A stretch of 64,000 nt of DNA, taken from contig NZ_JAQFFK010000003.1 of the NCBI RefSeq assembly GCF_027594145.1, positions 124,001-188,000 on the forward strand. Reading direction: 5' to 3'. The stretch comes from Methanococcoides alaskense. Its GTDB lineage: Archaea > Halobacteriota > Methanosarcinia > Methanosarcinales > Methanosarcinaceae. The translations under genes were made by a program, and so were the position numbers. Of the stretch, positions 1 through 8,835 are shown in pieces (positions within the stretch are counted from its first letter, which is position 1; each line of letters begins with the position of its first letter). The notes under the pieces were generated by a model. It was not told the DNA's origin. It did no database searches and worked only from the letters and a program-made list of their open reading frames with translations.

Positions 1-48
1 CGCTTTCAGAGTGACTTTGGGGAGTCGTCTATTGGGGAAGTTGCTTTC

Positions 49-66
49 ACTCCGGTCTGCCGGAGT
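49..66 (+). terminator. Hairpin before a T-rich run
   Basis: A perfect 7-bp stem (ACTCCGG / CCGGAGT) with a TCTG loop is followed after about 25 bases by a T-rich stretch. It could end a transcript entering the window from the left, although no upstream gene is identifiable. Positions 1-274 otherwise hold no gene I can support; the short open frame there has no recognisable protein. Confidence 0.4.
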
Positions 67-274
67 CTGGTCGCTGCCATTCATCTCCTTTTTTGTTCTT
101 TATTTGTTGCATTTAGTTGAAATATTCTATTATTTATTTTGTGGATGTGCTTTGTCTATCCCAAAACAGTTATATGTTTTGAAATGCATGTAGCCAGCCG
201 GTATACTGATGTATATCACATTCTAACTAACACATTATCATACATATTCAATTAATATTAATCAAGGTGAGAAC

Positions 275-424
275 ATGGCAAGATTCCCAGAAGCAGAAGA
301 AAGGATCCTCAATAAGAAGATCTGTATGAAGTGCAGTGCCCGCAATGCTGTTAGGGCAACAAGATGCAGAAAGTGTGGTTACTCAAATCTACGTGTGAAA
401 AACAAGGAAGTCAGAAGAGGCTGA
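275..424 (+). CDS. rpl40e: 50S ribosomal protein L40e
   Basis: This 49-residue basic zinc-ribbon protein begins [10 protein letters not shown] and carries two CxxC pairs (CMKC and CRKC) that would bind one zinc ion. Both length and motif order are those of archaeal L40e, a small component of the large ribosomal subunit related to the C-terminal extension of eukaryotic ubiquitin-L40. GGTGAGAAC just upstream of the ATG contains a Shine-Dalgarno-like GGTGA. The stop lies only 8 bases before the GGGP synthase ATG, so the two are probably co-transcribed. Confidence 0.95.
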   Translation: MARFPEAEERILNKKICMKCSARNAVRATRCRKCGYSNLRVKNKEVRRG

Positions 425-432
425 TCCTAACA

Positions 433-1176
433 ATGCAAGTGGAAGAGTACCTCAACGATATCGCAGAACGCGAAGGTACAGTTCACTTAACGCTTATCGA
501 TCCGGCATCACAATCTCCGGAAGCCGCTGCAGAGATTGCAAAAGCGGCTGTAGCTGGAGGTACTGATGCCATACTGATCGGTGGCTCTACAGGAGCCGGT
601 GGCGTAGCATTGGATCAGACACTGATCAAAATAAAGGAACAGGTTGATGTTCCTACTATTCTTTTTCCGGGTAATGCCGGCGGCGTGAGCACTCATGCCG
701 ATGCTATCTTTTTTATGAGCCTTCTTAATTCACGTGATATCAATTATATCACAACGAATCAGGTGATGGGCGCCCCTATTGTCTATAAGTCTGGAATTGA
801 GCCTATTTCCATGGCCTACATAATATCCGAGCCTGGTGGTACCGTTGGCTGGGTAGGCGATGCGAAACTCATTCCACGCAACAAACCAGAGCTTGCAGCT
901 GCTTATTCTCTTGCAGGCAAATACATGGGTATGCATTACACTTATCTTGAAGCGGGTTCAGGCGCAGACCGACCGATCACTCCTGAAACTATAGGTGCGG
1001 TAAAACACGTTCTCGGCGACAACAAACTTATCGTTGGTGGCGGTATCCGTGACGGTAAAACAGCAAAGATATGTGCTGATGCCGGTGCCGATATGATCGT
1101 AACCGGTACTATTGTCGAAGAGACGGACGATGTCAAGAAAAAGATAGAAGAAATTGTTTCTGCTATCAAGAAATGA
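433..1176 (+). CDS. Geranylgeranylglyceryl phosphate synthase (PcrB/GGGPS family)
   Basis: The enzyme makes the first ether bond of archaeal membrane lipids, joining geranylgeranyl diphosphate to sn-glycerol-1-phosphate. The product is 247 residues, normal for group II GGGPS. It shows the TIM-barrel phosphate-binding elements of the family: LTLIDPA near the N-terminus, IGGSTGAGG, YLEAGSGA, and IVGGGIRDGKTA followed by ADMIVTGTIVEE. The frame is open further upstream to 364, but that stretch overlaps L40e. The ATG at 433 (MQVEEYLNDI) gives the family-typical N-terminus and is chosen. It follows L40e by 8 bases and precedes component A2 by 29, suggesting one operon. Confidence 0.93.
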   Translation: MQVEEYLNDIAEREGTVHLTLIDPASQSPEAAAEIAKAAVAGGTDAILIGGSTGAGGVALDQTLIKIKEQVDVPTILFPGNAGGVSTHADAIFFMSLLNSRDINYITTNQVMGAPIVYKSGIEPISMAYIISEPGGTVGWVGDAKLIPRNKPELAAAYSLAGKYMGMHYTYLEAGSGADRPITPETIGAVKHVLGDNKLIVGGGIRDGKTAKICADAGADMIVTGTIVEETDDVKKKIEEIVSAIKK

Positions 1177-1205
1177 TCTCCTGAATTCTAACGGGGTTTT
1201 CACTT

Positions 1206-2927
1206 ATGCTCAGAGTTTCTGATATTGTAAAGAATTATGAAGTTGGCGAAAACGAACTCCGTATCCTTAACGGAATAAGTTTTGATGTGGCAGATGGCGA
1301 GATCCTTGGCATAACGGGAAAGAGTGGCAGTGGAAAGACCACCCTCCTCAAGATATTGAGGGGAGCCGAACCATTCGACAGTGGAAGCATTGAAATTGAT
1401 GGTTCCATAATCACTGAACTTTCGGGTGCAGAAGGGAAAAAATTACTCGGAAGAAGTACGGCTATTCATTTTCAGCGTAATTTTGGATTATGGGCAGGCC
1501 CTGCCATTGAAAATATAATCCGCAGACTGAACATTCAATATGCAGGCTATGAGGGCATGCCGGAACCGGATGCACCCTTTTATGATGAACTGTATGAGAG
1601 GTCCATGGCATACTTAAGGCTGGTAGGCCTTGACCATAAAGCCCTTCATTCTTCAAGTTTGCTAAGTGGCGGCGAAAAACAGCGTTTGATAATTGCCCGT
1701 CAACTTGCGGCACAGCCTCGTCTTCTGTTACTGGATGAACCTGTCACAATGACAGGACCAGATACCAAACAGGAGATTATGGATGTTATTCTTCAGCTTA
1801 AGGACAGGCTGAACATTCCTATAATCGTAGTCTCACATCTTCCGGAAGTACATGCTTATCTTGCAGACCGGGTCATATACATCGAAGATGGTAAGGTCGT
1901 TGATGACGGGAAACCTGCCTCTGTTCTCAAGAACTTCTTAAAGGACCTTTCCCCAAAGGAAATGCTCTCTGAATTGTCTGAGAAGAGTCCCTGCATAAAA
2001 GCGGAGAATATCTCTAAAAGACTGGTCCTGATCCGTGTCGGTGAGGTACTTAACATAAAGGACCAATCTCTTTCGATAAATAAAGGCGAGATCGTAAGTT
2101 TCATAGGTTCTTCCGGTGCAGGCAAAACTACATTTTTGAAAATAATGGAAGGCCTGAAGGAGCCAAAGGAAGGCTCAGTTTCCTACTTGCATGAAGATGA
2201 GTGGGTTAACATATCCAGTTTTACCAGACAGCGCCTGGAACTTTGGAAAAAGATCAGTATAATGCATCAGGAATTCTCACTTTCCCCGCATTCCACAGTA
2301 CGCCAGCAGATCGGTTTCAGACTAAGCATGAAGATGCATGGTGCACTTGAGTTTGCACGTCAAAAAGCCGCAGAGATGGGTATTTCTGATGAGATGCTTG
2401 ATAAGATCTATATCCTTCCGGACATGGGTGAGATTGAAAGAACGAATACATTGAATAGTATGCGTCTTTCAATGGATGTTTATTCCAAACTATTCCCTGT
2501 TATACCAAATACTGATGTTGATGTATACGCAGTTCCGGTATTTGAAGCACTTGACCTTCCACTGGAAATTCTTGACAAGACCCCTTACCAGATAAGTGGT
2601 GGTGAACATGTAAGGGCCTACATTGCCCTTGCTCTTGCAACAGAACCTGAGTTCCTCATGCTCGATGAGCCATTCGGAGACCTTGATCCTGTGACATTAA
2701 GGGATGTCACAAACTCCCTGAAAAGAATAAACGCACGTTTTGGAACTACCATTGTACTTGTCAGTCATCACATGGACTTTGTCAAGGAAGTGGCACACCG
2801 TGCAGTGCTGTTTGAAAATGGCTCGATCATTATGGATGGCGATGCGAGGGATGTTTGCGGCAAGTTCATTGAGATGTGTGGTGCAACCTATCTTGAGAAT
2901 AATCTTGAAAGTCTTGCAGATCAATAA
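1206..2927 (+). CDS. atwA: Methyl-coenzyme M reductase system component A2-like ABC ATPase
   Basis: A soluble protein of 573 residues with two fused ABC ATPase domains and no membrane segment. Domain 1 has Walker A GKSGSGKT, signature LSGGEKQR and Walker B LLLLDEP. Domain 2 has Walker A GSSGAGKT, signature ISGGEHVR and Walker B FLMLDEP. Both carry a switch His (VVSHL, LVSHH). This layout fits component A2, the ATPase that supports ATP-dependent reductive activation of methyl-CoM reductase in methanogens. The inter-domain segments (residues about 240-280 and 400-450) are unlike transporter ATPases. An uncharacterised duplicated ABC protein is the alternative. The gene starts 29 bases after GGGP synthase. 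Confidence 0.75.
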   Translation: MLRVSDIVKNYEVGENELRILNGISFDVADGEILGITGKSGSGKTTLLKILRGAEPFDSGSIEIDGSIITELSGAEGKKLLGRSTAIHFQRNFGLWAGPAIENIIRRLNIQYAGYEGMPEPDAPFYDELYERSMAYLRLVGLDHKALHSSSLLSGGEKQRLIIARQLAAQPRLLLLDEPVTMTGPDTKQEIMDVILQLKDRLNIPIIVVSHLPEVHAYLADRVIYIEDGKVVDDGKPASVLKNFLKDLSPKEMLSELSEKSPCIKAENISKRLVLIRVGEVLNIKDQSLSINKGEIVSFIGSSGAGKTTFLKIMEGLKEPKEGSVSYLHEDEWVNISSFTRQRLELWKKISIMHQEFSLSPHSTVRQQIGFRLSMKMHGALEFARQKAAEMGISDEMLDKIYILPDMGEIERTNTLNSMRLSMDVYSKLFPVIPNTDVDVYAVPVFEALDLPLEILDKTPYQISGGEHVRAYIALALATEPEFLMLDEPFGDLDPVTLRDVTNSLKRINARFGTTIVLVSHHMDFVKEVAHRAVLFENGSIIMDGDARDVCGKFIEMCGATYLENNLESLADQ

Positions 2928-3034
2928 CGTTCCTTTTATTGCTTTGAGCATCCTTTCTTCTTTTCTCTCTTTTTGTTTTTTAACAAACTATATATCATAA
3001 AAAAGTTAAACTCTATATGGGAGGTTATAATTTG

Positions 3035-3346
3035 ATGATCGATAGCATAAAGAAATTGGGACTTTTTGGCTTAGGTATGTACGCCATTACTCAAGAGAAG
3101 GTCGATGAGCTCGTAAAGAACCTTGTTGAGGAGGGGGAGTTTAACAAGGAAGAAGGTAAGAAGTTCGTAGAGGATCTGATAGAAAAGCAAAAACAACAGC
3201 AGAAGGACTTCGAAGAGGCAGTTTCTGAAAAAGTACAGGACGTCTTTGGCAAGGCTGATCTCGCTACAAAAGAAGAGATCAATGCCCTCCATAAGAAGAT
3301 CGAAGATCTTGAAACCATGTTAAAGGAAAAGATGAAAGACGAATAA
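3035..3346 (+). CDS. Phasin-like coiled-coil protein
   Basis: A small, highly charged protein of 103 residues. After a short hydrophobic start (KKLGLFGLGMYAITQEK) it is almost wholly helical and rich in Lys and Glu. The pattern resembles phasin/PHA-granule-associated proteins: a VDELVKNLVEEGEFNKEEGKKF segment, a coiled coil, then a C-terminal heptad stretch (INALHKKIEDLETMLKEK). GGGAGGT at 3018-3024 is correctly spaced for the ATG at 3035, so the open frame from 3017 is not used in full. Such proteins in archaea have no proven function. It sits directly before the ABC1 kinase gene, a neighbourhood that hints at a membrane-associated pair. Confidence 0.65.
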   Translation: MIDSIKKLGLFGLGMYAITQEKVDELVKNLVEEGEFNKEEGKKFVEDLIEKQKQQQKDFEEAVSEKVQDVFGKADLATKEEINALHKKIEDLETMLKEKMKDE

Positions 3347-3436
3347 ATTCGTCTTCTATCATTTAATCACTTTTTAATACACTAGCAACTTCGCAGTAGG
3401 TTGCCATATAGAATCTGATAGCAGGCCGGATCGCGA

Positions 3437-5116
3437 ATGCCCACCAAGCTCGTACGCAGGTATTCCATGGTAAAACGCTATGGGATCATCATTGATACCC
3501 TGATAAAGTATGGGTTCGGTTATTTTGTAGACCAGATGGGCATCAGATCACTTGGCTCTTTCAGGTCTAGATTCAAAGGTCGCTTCGCTACCCCTCCTCG
3601 TCCGTGTTCAGGTCCTGAAAGGGTGCGAAAAGTACTGGAAGAACTCGGTCCTACCTATGTAAAATTCGGTCAGCTCATGAGCATGCGTCAGGACCTAATT
3701 CCTAAAGAGTATGCTGAGGAATTTGCTAAACTCCAGAACGAAGTGCCGCCTTTTAGTTTTGATGAGGTCAAACGGGTCGTCGAAGAGGAATTTGGAAAAA
3801 AGATCGAGGACATTTTTCTTTCATTTGACAGTAACTCTATTGCTGCGGCTTCCATCGGTCAGGTTCACCGTGCTAAACTTCTTGACGGAACGGAGGTTGT
3901 TGTTAAGGTTCAAAGACCGGGTATCCGTAAGGTCATAAGTTCTGACCTTGATATCCTTTACAGCATGGCAGGTTTTGCAGAAGAACATGTGGAAGAAGCA
4001 AAACTCTACAGTCCTGTGGATGTTGTGGATGAAATCTACCACTCTATACATGCTGAGATGGACTATGTGCAGGAAGCCCGGAACATTGAACGTTTCCGCA
4101 GAAATTTTGAGAATGATCCTGACATTGTAATTCCAAATGTCTATTTGGAATACAGCACTCGCCGCGTGCTCACAATGGAGTATATCGATGGTGTCAAATG
4201 TAACAATTTCGAGACCCTCGAGGAAATGGGTCTGGACCGTTACAAGATAGCGGAGAACGGAACCAAGGCTTTCATGAAACAGATATTCGAGGATGGCTTC
4301 TTCCATGCGGACATGCATTCTGGGAATGTTCTGATACTGGAAGATGGGCGGATCTGTCTTCTTGATTTTGGAATGGTGGGCAGCATATCCAATGAGATGA
4401 AGAACCTCCTTGTGGACGCTCTTCTTGCCATCACCAGGGAGGACGTAACACAATATCTTGAAGTTATGAGGGACTTTGGAATGGTTCCTGATGAACTGGA
4501 CGTTCATTCCTTTAAGATCGAATACGGTTACATCCTGAGTAAATATTATGGCAGGTCCTTAAAACAACTTGACACGCCCGAAATGATCGCTGAAATGATG
4601 ACCCTGCTGCGAAAATTCCGTATCCGTATCCCTCCAAATATTGCATTGCTCTTTAAAGGTGTGATGACGGTCAGCGGGTTCGCATTACAAATGGTACCTG
4701 ATTTCAATGTGACCATTGTTGCTGAACCTTACGCGAAGGGGATTATGCGCAATCGTCTGAAACCAAAGCAAATGACAGAATCGCTCTACAGTGATCTCTG
4801 GCAGACGGCAAGGATGTTGCACAAAGCGCCATTACAGATATCTCATATACTTGCAACAGCAGAAAAAGGATATCTCAATCTCAAATTCGATCCTCATGAG
4901 ATGGATCGTATAGTTGCGGAAATAAGTTCCTCGAGCAATCGTCTTGCATTCAGTTTCATCATATCTGCCATTATCGTTGGTTCCTCCCTTATTATTCAGA
5001 CCGGGATGGAACCACATATTTGGAGTGTTCCTCTTTTTGGCTTAATGGGATTTTTAGTGGCTGCTTTTATGGGCATATGGCTTATGGTTTATATACTAAA
5101 AACAGGAAAGATATAA
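3437..5116 (+). CDS. ABC1/AarF/UbiB family atypical protein kinase
   Basis: The 559-residue product has the family's KFGQ motif (PTYVKFGQLMSMR), the alanine-rich nucleotide loop (IAAASIGQVHRA), the lysine of VVKVQRPG, the HADMHSGN catalytic loop and the LLDFGMVG metal-binding motif. Two hydrophobic C-terminal segments (about residues 505-555) should anchor it in the membrane. In bacteria and mitochondria UbiB/COQ8 supports quinone synthesis through ATPase activity. Methanosarcinales use methanophenazine rather than ubiquinone, so a role in prenyl-lipid homeostasis is only inference. It stands alone with 90 bases before it and 111 after. Confidence 0.88.
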   Translation: MPTKLVRRYSMVKRYGIIIDTLIKYGFGYFVDQMGIRSLGSFRSRFKGRFATPPRPCSGPERVRKVLEELGPTYVKFGQLMSMRQDLIPKEYAEEFAKLQNEVPPFSFDEVKRVVEEEFGKKIEDIFLSFDSNSIAAASIGQVHRAKLLDGTEVVVKVQRPGIRKVISSDLDILYSMAGFAEEHVEEAKLYSPVDVVDEIYHSIHAEMDYVQEARNIERFRRNFENDPDIVIPNVYLEYSTRRVLTMEYIDGVKCNNFETLEEMGLDRYKIAENGTKAFMKQIFEDGFFHADMHSGNVLILEDGRICLLDFGMVGSISNEMKNLLVDALLAITREDVTQYLEVMRDFGMVPDELDVHSFKIEYGYILSKYYGRSLKQLDTPEMIAEMMTLLRKFRIRIPPNIALLFKGVMTVSGFALQMVPDFNVTIVAEPYAKGIMRNRLKPKQMTESLYSDLWQTARMLHKAPLQISHILATAEKGYLNLKFDPHEMDRIVAEISSSSNRLAFSFIISAIIVGSSLIIQTGMEPHIWSVPLFGLMGFLVAAFMGIWLMVYILKTGKI

Positions 5117-5227
5117 CCGGCAATAGTTAATTTTAAGTTGATGTCCGGTATATACCCGTTGCTTTCATTAAATGAGTAATGCCAATGGAAATTGCTGTGA
5201 CCTATAATACACATCAGGTGCCTATAA

Positions 5228-6202
5228 ATGACCGATCCACAGATTCAGCGTAAATTAATTGAGATCATGCGTGTTATTAGCGAAAGCGATAAACCTATAG
5301 GCGCAAGGAACATTGCCGATGAGCTTCAAAGCCGTGGTTACAATTTAGGCGAACGTGCCGTACGCTATCATTTAAGGATACTTGACGAAAGGGGATTTAC
5401 TGAAAAACACGGTTATAACGGGCGTACCATCACCACTTTCGGCAGGAAGGAACTCGATGATGCTCTTATAGGTGACCGCTTGGGTTTTGTTATCACAAGG
5501 ATCGAAGAGCTCATCTATAAAACCGATTACGACCCCATCTCCAAAGAAGGCAATGTGATAGTCAACCTTTCCACTCTCGACAAGGACGACTTCGATAATG
5601 CTCTCGATGTCATGAAATATGCTGCATCAGGTGGCATGTGCATAAGTCCTAACATTAAGATCTTCGAAGAGGATTCAGATTCCGGGGTATATGTGCCTGA
5701 AGGTAGTGTGGGCATAGCAACTGTTTGCAGTATTACATATGACGGTGTGCTTCTCAGAAACGGCATTCCAGTAAAACCGGCATATGGCGGTATATTGGAA
5801 ATGGAGCATAACGACCCTGTGCAATTCAGGGACTTGATCTCGTATTCCGGTACTTCCATTGATCCGGTAAAGATATTCATGATAAGACATGCAACTTCAG
5901 TTCTGGACGTGCTTGATACAGGCAACGGTCGCATCCTTGCCAATATACGCACAATTCCATCTTCTGCAGTTGAAAAAGCAAAGGATGTCTTGCATCAGCT
6001 TGAGGCTTCCGGCATAGGTAATGTAATGAACATTGGCTCTTCAGCTTATGATCTATGTGGTGCTCCGGTTGAAGAAGGTTTATCCGGGATCCTTGTAGGC
6101 GTTGGCGTGAACATGATCTCTGCTGTAGAGGAAGCAGGTATTCAGGTATCAACAAGCCCTGTCTCAAAAGTACTGGATTATAAGGAGATGTCAAAGCTCT
6201 GA
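5228..6202 (+). CDS. nrpR: NrpR-type transcriptional regulator (winged helix + one NrpR domain)
   Basis: The 324-residue protein has an N-terminal winged helix (residues about 5-75: IMRVISESDKPIGARNIADEL ending in a wing at NGRTITTFG) and a single C-terminal NrpR/DUF128 regulatory domain. NrpR represses nitrogen fixation and ammonium assimilation genes in methanogens and is released by 2-oxoglutarate. One winged helix plus one regulatory domain is the NrpRI arrangement of Methanosarcina, which works with a separate NrpRII lacking the DNA-binding part. No nif or glnK gene lies nearby, so the targets are elsewhere. The gene is convergent with the DUF4435 gene, only 6 bases away. Confidence 0.82.
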   Translation: MTDPQIQRKLIEIMRVISESDKPIGARNIADELQSRGYNLGERAVRYHLRILDERGFTEKHGYNGRTITTFGRKELDDALIGDRLGFVITRIEELIYKTDYDPISKEGNVIVNLSTLDKDDFDNALDVMKYAASGGMCISPNIKIFEEDSDSGVYVPEGSVGIATVCSITYDGVLLRNGIPVKPAYGGILEMEHNDPVQFRDLISYSGTSIDPVKIFMIRHATSVLDVLDTGNGRILANIRTIPSSAVEKAKDVLHQLEASGIGNVMNIGSSAYDLCGAPVEEGLSGILVGVGVNMISAVEEAGIQVSTSPVSKVLDYKEMSKL

Positions 6203-6208
6203 TATTGG

Positions 6209-7066
6209 TCAAGCTTCAGTGAGGACGATGTAAGGTACATTCTCTTCTTCCCAATTCAGGATAGAGCTATATAGTTCGGTCTTCTTGAACATTGTTATAT
6301 CATAGGCAAGCCGCAGGCTTCTGTCTATTATTCCTTCGTTCGTATGATGTGCATCCAAATTGCCAAAGATCTCGCGTAGTCCGAATGCCAGTATCTCTAC
6401 AACATCGTGACCGGAACATATCTGCCAGGGGTCGTGATCCTCATCGAGCATTTTCATAAGCTTTTTGCGTATGATCCTCTCGTTCAGGGAATGTCTGTTT
6501 GAGTTGACCTTTACTTCTCGTATGAGACGTTTGAGGTTTATCGATAGTGGCTGTACTTCCATGAACTGTTCAAAATCGACATCCTTGAACCTGAGTGACA
6601 GTTTATCTTTGCCAGAGGACGAAAGCCATCTGAAAAGTCCCAATGGCATTGCTGTATAAAGCAAGAGTTGTCTTATGGACATATGAAGCGCTTCGACTTT
6701 GTATGGTGATGTGAATTCTTCAAGAAGACGCTCCAGTGCTTCTGATGCAATAAGCATTGTCTCAAGATCATGAGTGTCAGTGACAAGCACATCACTATTA
6801 TTGTTCCTTATTCCGTCAACCCGCCAGAAATCAGCATCTACGATGGTTAGGACACCTTCCATTTTTGAACGTTTAAGGATATGTATGACCTTGATAGCAT
6901 TCTCCTTTCCATTGGCGGGGATGACCTTGCATCTTTTATCATCCACAAATCGCTGGTAGAGCCTCATGTCGGTGCTGCCTTCGATTATCAATACACTACC
7001 CCTGAACTGGGTTCGCATCATTCGAACGTTGTTCGCGATATCGTCAGCTGTTAAGTATCTCTTCAT
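6209..7066 (-). CDS. DUF4435 TOPRIM-like protein, AriB-like half of a PARIS-type defence pair
   Basis: The product is 285 residues from the ATG at 7066. A longer frame to 7108 would overlap the ATPase gene more and lacks support. It has TOPRIM-type acidic residues: a conserved Glu in VLIIEGSTD (residue 29) and an Asp pair in IVDADF (residues 77 and 79), then TDTHDLETML. DUF4435 proteins paired with an ABC-type AAA ATPase form PARIS, in which the ATPase senses a phage anti-restriction protein and releases the DUF4435 effector nuclease (tRNA cleavage in the studied E. coli system). The start overlaps the 3' end of the ATPase gene by 23 bases, so the two are translationally coupled. The protein trigger and target are unknown here. 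Confidence 0.8.
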   Translation of the reverse strand: MKRYLTADDIANNVRMMRTQFRGSVLIIEGSTDMRLYQRFVDDKRCKVIPANGKENAIKVIHILKRSKMEGVLTIVDADFWRVDGIRNNNSDVLVTDTHDLETMLIASEALERLLEEFTSPYKVEALHMSIRQLLLYTAMPLGLFRWLSSSGKDKLSLRFKDVDFEQFMEVQPLSINLKRLIREVKVNSNRHSLNERIIRKKLMKMLDEDHDPWQICSGHDVVEILAFGLREIFGNLDAHHTNEGIIDRSLRLAYDITMFKKTELYSSILNWEEENVPYIVLTEA

Positions 7067-8399
7067 TATCGCGTCCTCTAAGCTCAACGGTAAGGTCCCA
7101 GCGGTCATGAATTATCTGTGGCGAATGTGTGGCTATCAGGACATCAAAACCTGCGAGCTGGGTTATTGCCTGTAAGTCTCTCAGGAACTGTTGTTGCCAT
7201 AGGACATGTAGTGATATCTCGGGCTCATCAATAAGTATCAAAGCTTCAGGTTCTACATGGAACAACAGCTCGTAGAACAGTACCAGTTCCTGCTGTTCTC
7301 CGGATGAGAGCTTGGTCGGTGAAAGGGGCATATTTTCTGCCGTTGTAAAAACAAAACCATTTTTTTTGCTGACCGAGAGTTTCTTGTAAAGGAATCTGCA
7401 ATTGATTATTTTTATAAGAAGGTCTATCCTTTGAGTAAGATCATTGAATACGCTGAGCTTTTGTTTGACATCTTCTATGTAAAGCTGGAGAAAATTCCTG
7501 TTGCTCTCATCGATATCTGTGATCTCCTCTATGTCAAGACCGCCTTCTGCCTCGATGAATCCCGCTTCGATGAGTTGTTTTCTTTTTTCTTCCAGTTCGG
7601 TAAGTTTGACCTTTAGTTCTTCTATGGACGTGTCCACATGTTTACTGTCCGTCTTTAGTAGTCTCGAAGGGAATGTACGGTCAAGGGATTGTGAAAGTGC
7701 TGCATATTCTGCAAGTTTCTTCTGCATGGAGCCTGCAAGTTCATCGGAATAACTGATCACAGAAGGTATGACGGAGGTTCTTCTTTCTGTCTCCACGGAT
7801 TGGGAGAATGAAATACTTAGCAGTCGCTGTGTCTTAATGAAACAGATGTTGATGGAAGCCAGCACTTCCCTGAGCCATGCAGGTTCGTCCTTTCTCTTTT
7901 GTGGGAGCTTGTCACTGAAAAGGCTCATGACCTCTTCGGATGTGAGCTTTTCCTGCGTGGTGAAATGTACCCAGGTGTTATCATCTATCTTCTCAAGCTC
8001 AGGTATCATATGCTCGACCTTAGGTGTCGAGAAAACTTCTTCAATATCAATCGGCTTGACTGTATAACGAACCTTTTTCTTTGTGGGTTTAAGCCATTCG
8101 AATGCCAGTTCGCGATAACTGCTGTTCTCAGCTTTGATGGGTTCAGTTTCGTCCAGATATAGTTTTTTCCTTACAACAAGTTTGCTCCTGTCACTGAACT
8201 CGATTTCGAGCCGGCTGAAAGGAATGCGATAAAGCTCATAATAGTTGGAACGGAACAGCGAGTTCAATATCTGAAGTAGGACCGTCTTGCCAATACCGTT
8301 CGGTCCGTGGAGAATAGTGATATGCTCTTCTGTGTTCAACGGAACATCATGGTCGAACGTTCCAAATAGGTTCTTAACAACGATCCTCTTTATTTTCAT
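7044..8399 (-). CDS. AAA15/OLD-type ABC ATPase, AriA-like half of a PARIS-type defence pair
   Basis: The product is 451 residues from the ATG at 8399 (MKIKRIVVKN). It has a P-loop GPNGIGKT at residues 32-39, a long coiled-coil middle (about 190-310), an ABC signature LSSGEQQEL, Walker B LILIDEPE with a following SLH, and a switch His in IATHSPQII. These are SMC/Rad50-like ATPases of the AAA15/OLD group. The direct partner is a DUF4435 gene overlapping its 3' end, the composition of PARIS. Transcription probably starts in the 8400-8510 AT-rich gap. Other defence systems (Abi-type, OLD-type) use similar ATPases, but those lack DUF4435 partners. Confidence 0.82.
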   Translation of the reverse strand: MKIKRIVVKNLFGTFDHDVPLNTEEHITILHGPNGIGKTVLLQILNSLFRSNYYELYRIPFSRLEIEFSDRSKLVVRKKLYLDETEPIKAENSSYRELAFEWLKPTKKKVRYTVKPIDIEEVFSTPKVEHMIPELEKIDDNTWVHFTTQEKLTSEEVMSLFSDKLPQKRKDEPAWLREVLASINICFIKTQRLLSISFSQSVETERRTSVIPSVISYSDELAGSMQKKLAEYAALSQSLDRTFPSRLLKTDSKHVDTSIEELKVKLTELEEKRKQLIEAGFIEAEGGLDIEEITDIDESNRNFLQLYIEDVKQKLSVFNDLTQRIDLLIKIINCRFLYKKLSVSKKNGFVFTTAENMPLSPTKLSSGEQQELVLFYELLFHVEPEALILIDEPEISLHVLWQQQFLRDLQAITQLAGFDVLIATHSPQIIHDRWDLTVELRGRDNEEILNS

Positions 8400-8513
8400 G
8401 AAAGCTCCCCAAAGCATCTCTAAAAACGAATATGATACTACAACATTAGTCTCGATGATTAATAATATCTCGTTTTTGTTGTATATAGTTTGCTTTAATG
8501 TGTGGGAAATTGT

Positions 8514-8687
8514 TCATGGATAAAAATATCCAATAGTTGCACCAATGGTAAATCCAAGTGCCATCAAAAACGCTCTTTTTATCACTGATCTTAATTGAGG
8601 TTCTTCGCTCATGAAATAGACTATGGGGATTCCCATTACGAATGTGATAAGTCCCCAGACGAGGGGATGTAAGGTTGAATGTGACAT
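8514..8687 (-). CDS. Small membrane protein, unknown
   Basis: A 57-residue frame (MSHSTLHPLV to GYFYP) has two hydrophobic stretches, LVWGLITFVMGIPIVYF and FLMALGFTIGATIGYF, separated by a charged loop (MSEEPQLRSVIKR). This reads as a two-helix membrane hairpin protein. It lies on the same strand as the AAA/DUF4435 pair, 115 bases upstream of the ATPase, so it might be co-transcribed with it. I do not recognise a family. Reality is supported by codon quality and the clean hairpin topology rather than by homology. Confidence 0.5.
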   Translation of the reverse strand: MSHSTLHPLVWGLITFVMGIPIVYFMSEEPQLRSVIKRAFLMALGFTIGATIGYFYP

Positions 8688-8835
8688 ACTATAAAACTGA
8701 GTGTCATATATTAAAAATTTATCGAAGAGCTGCGATTTGGCAAAATATCTTCTTTTCTACCATGGTCATAAAAAAAGAAAGCTCCTCCACGCCGATCCTG
8801 ACGTGAAGGCCAAAAAGAAAAAGTGAGATGCTAAA

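Noticed and set aside
11-193. Open frame at the left edge
   Set aside because: It has no recognisable motif, a hydrophobic low-quality composition, and lies over a terminator-like hairpin and AT-rich sequence.
364-432. N-terminal extension of the GGGP synthase frame
   Set aside because: It overlaps the L40e gene in another frame; the family N-terminus starts at 433.
3821-4507. Long antisense frame (228 codons) inside the ABC1 kinase gene
   Set aside because: It is the shadow of the strongly conserved kinase gene and shows no domain.
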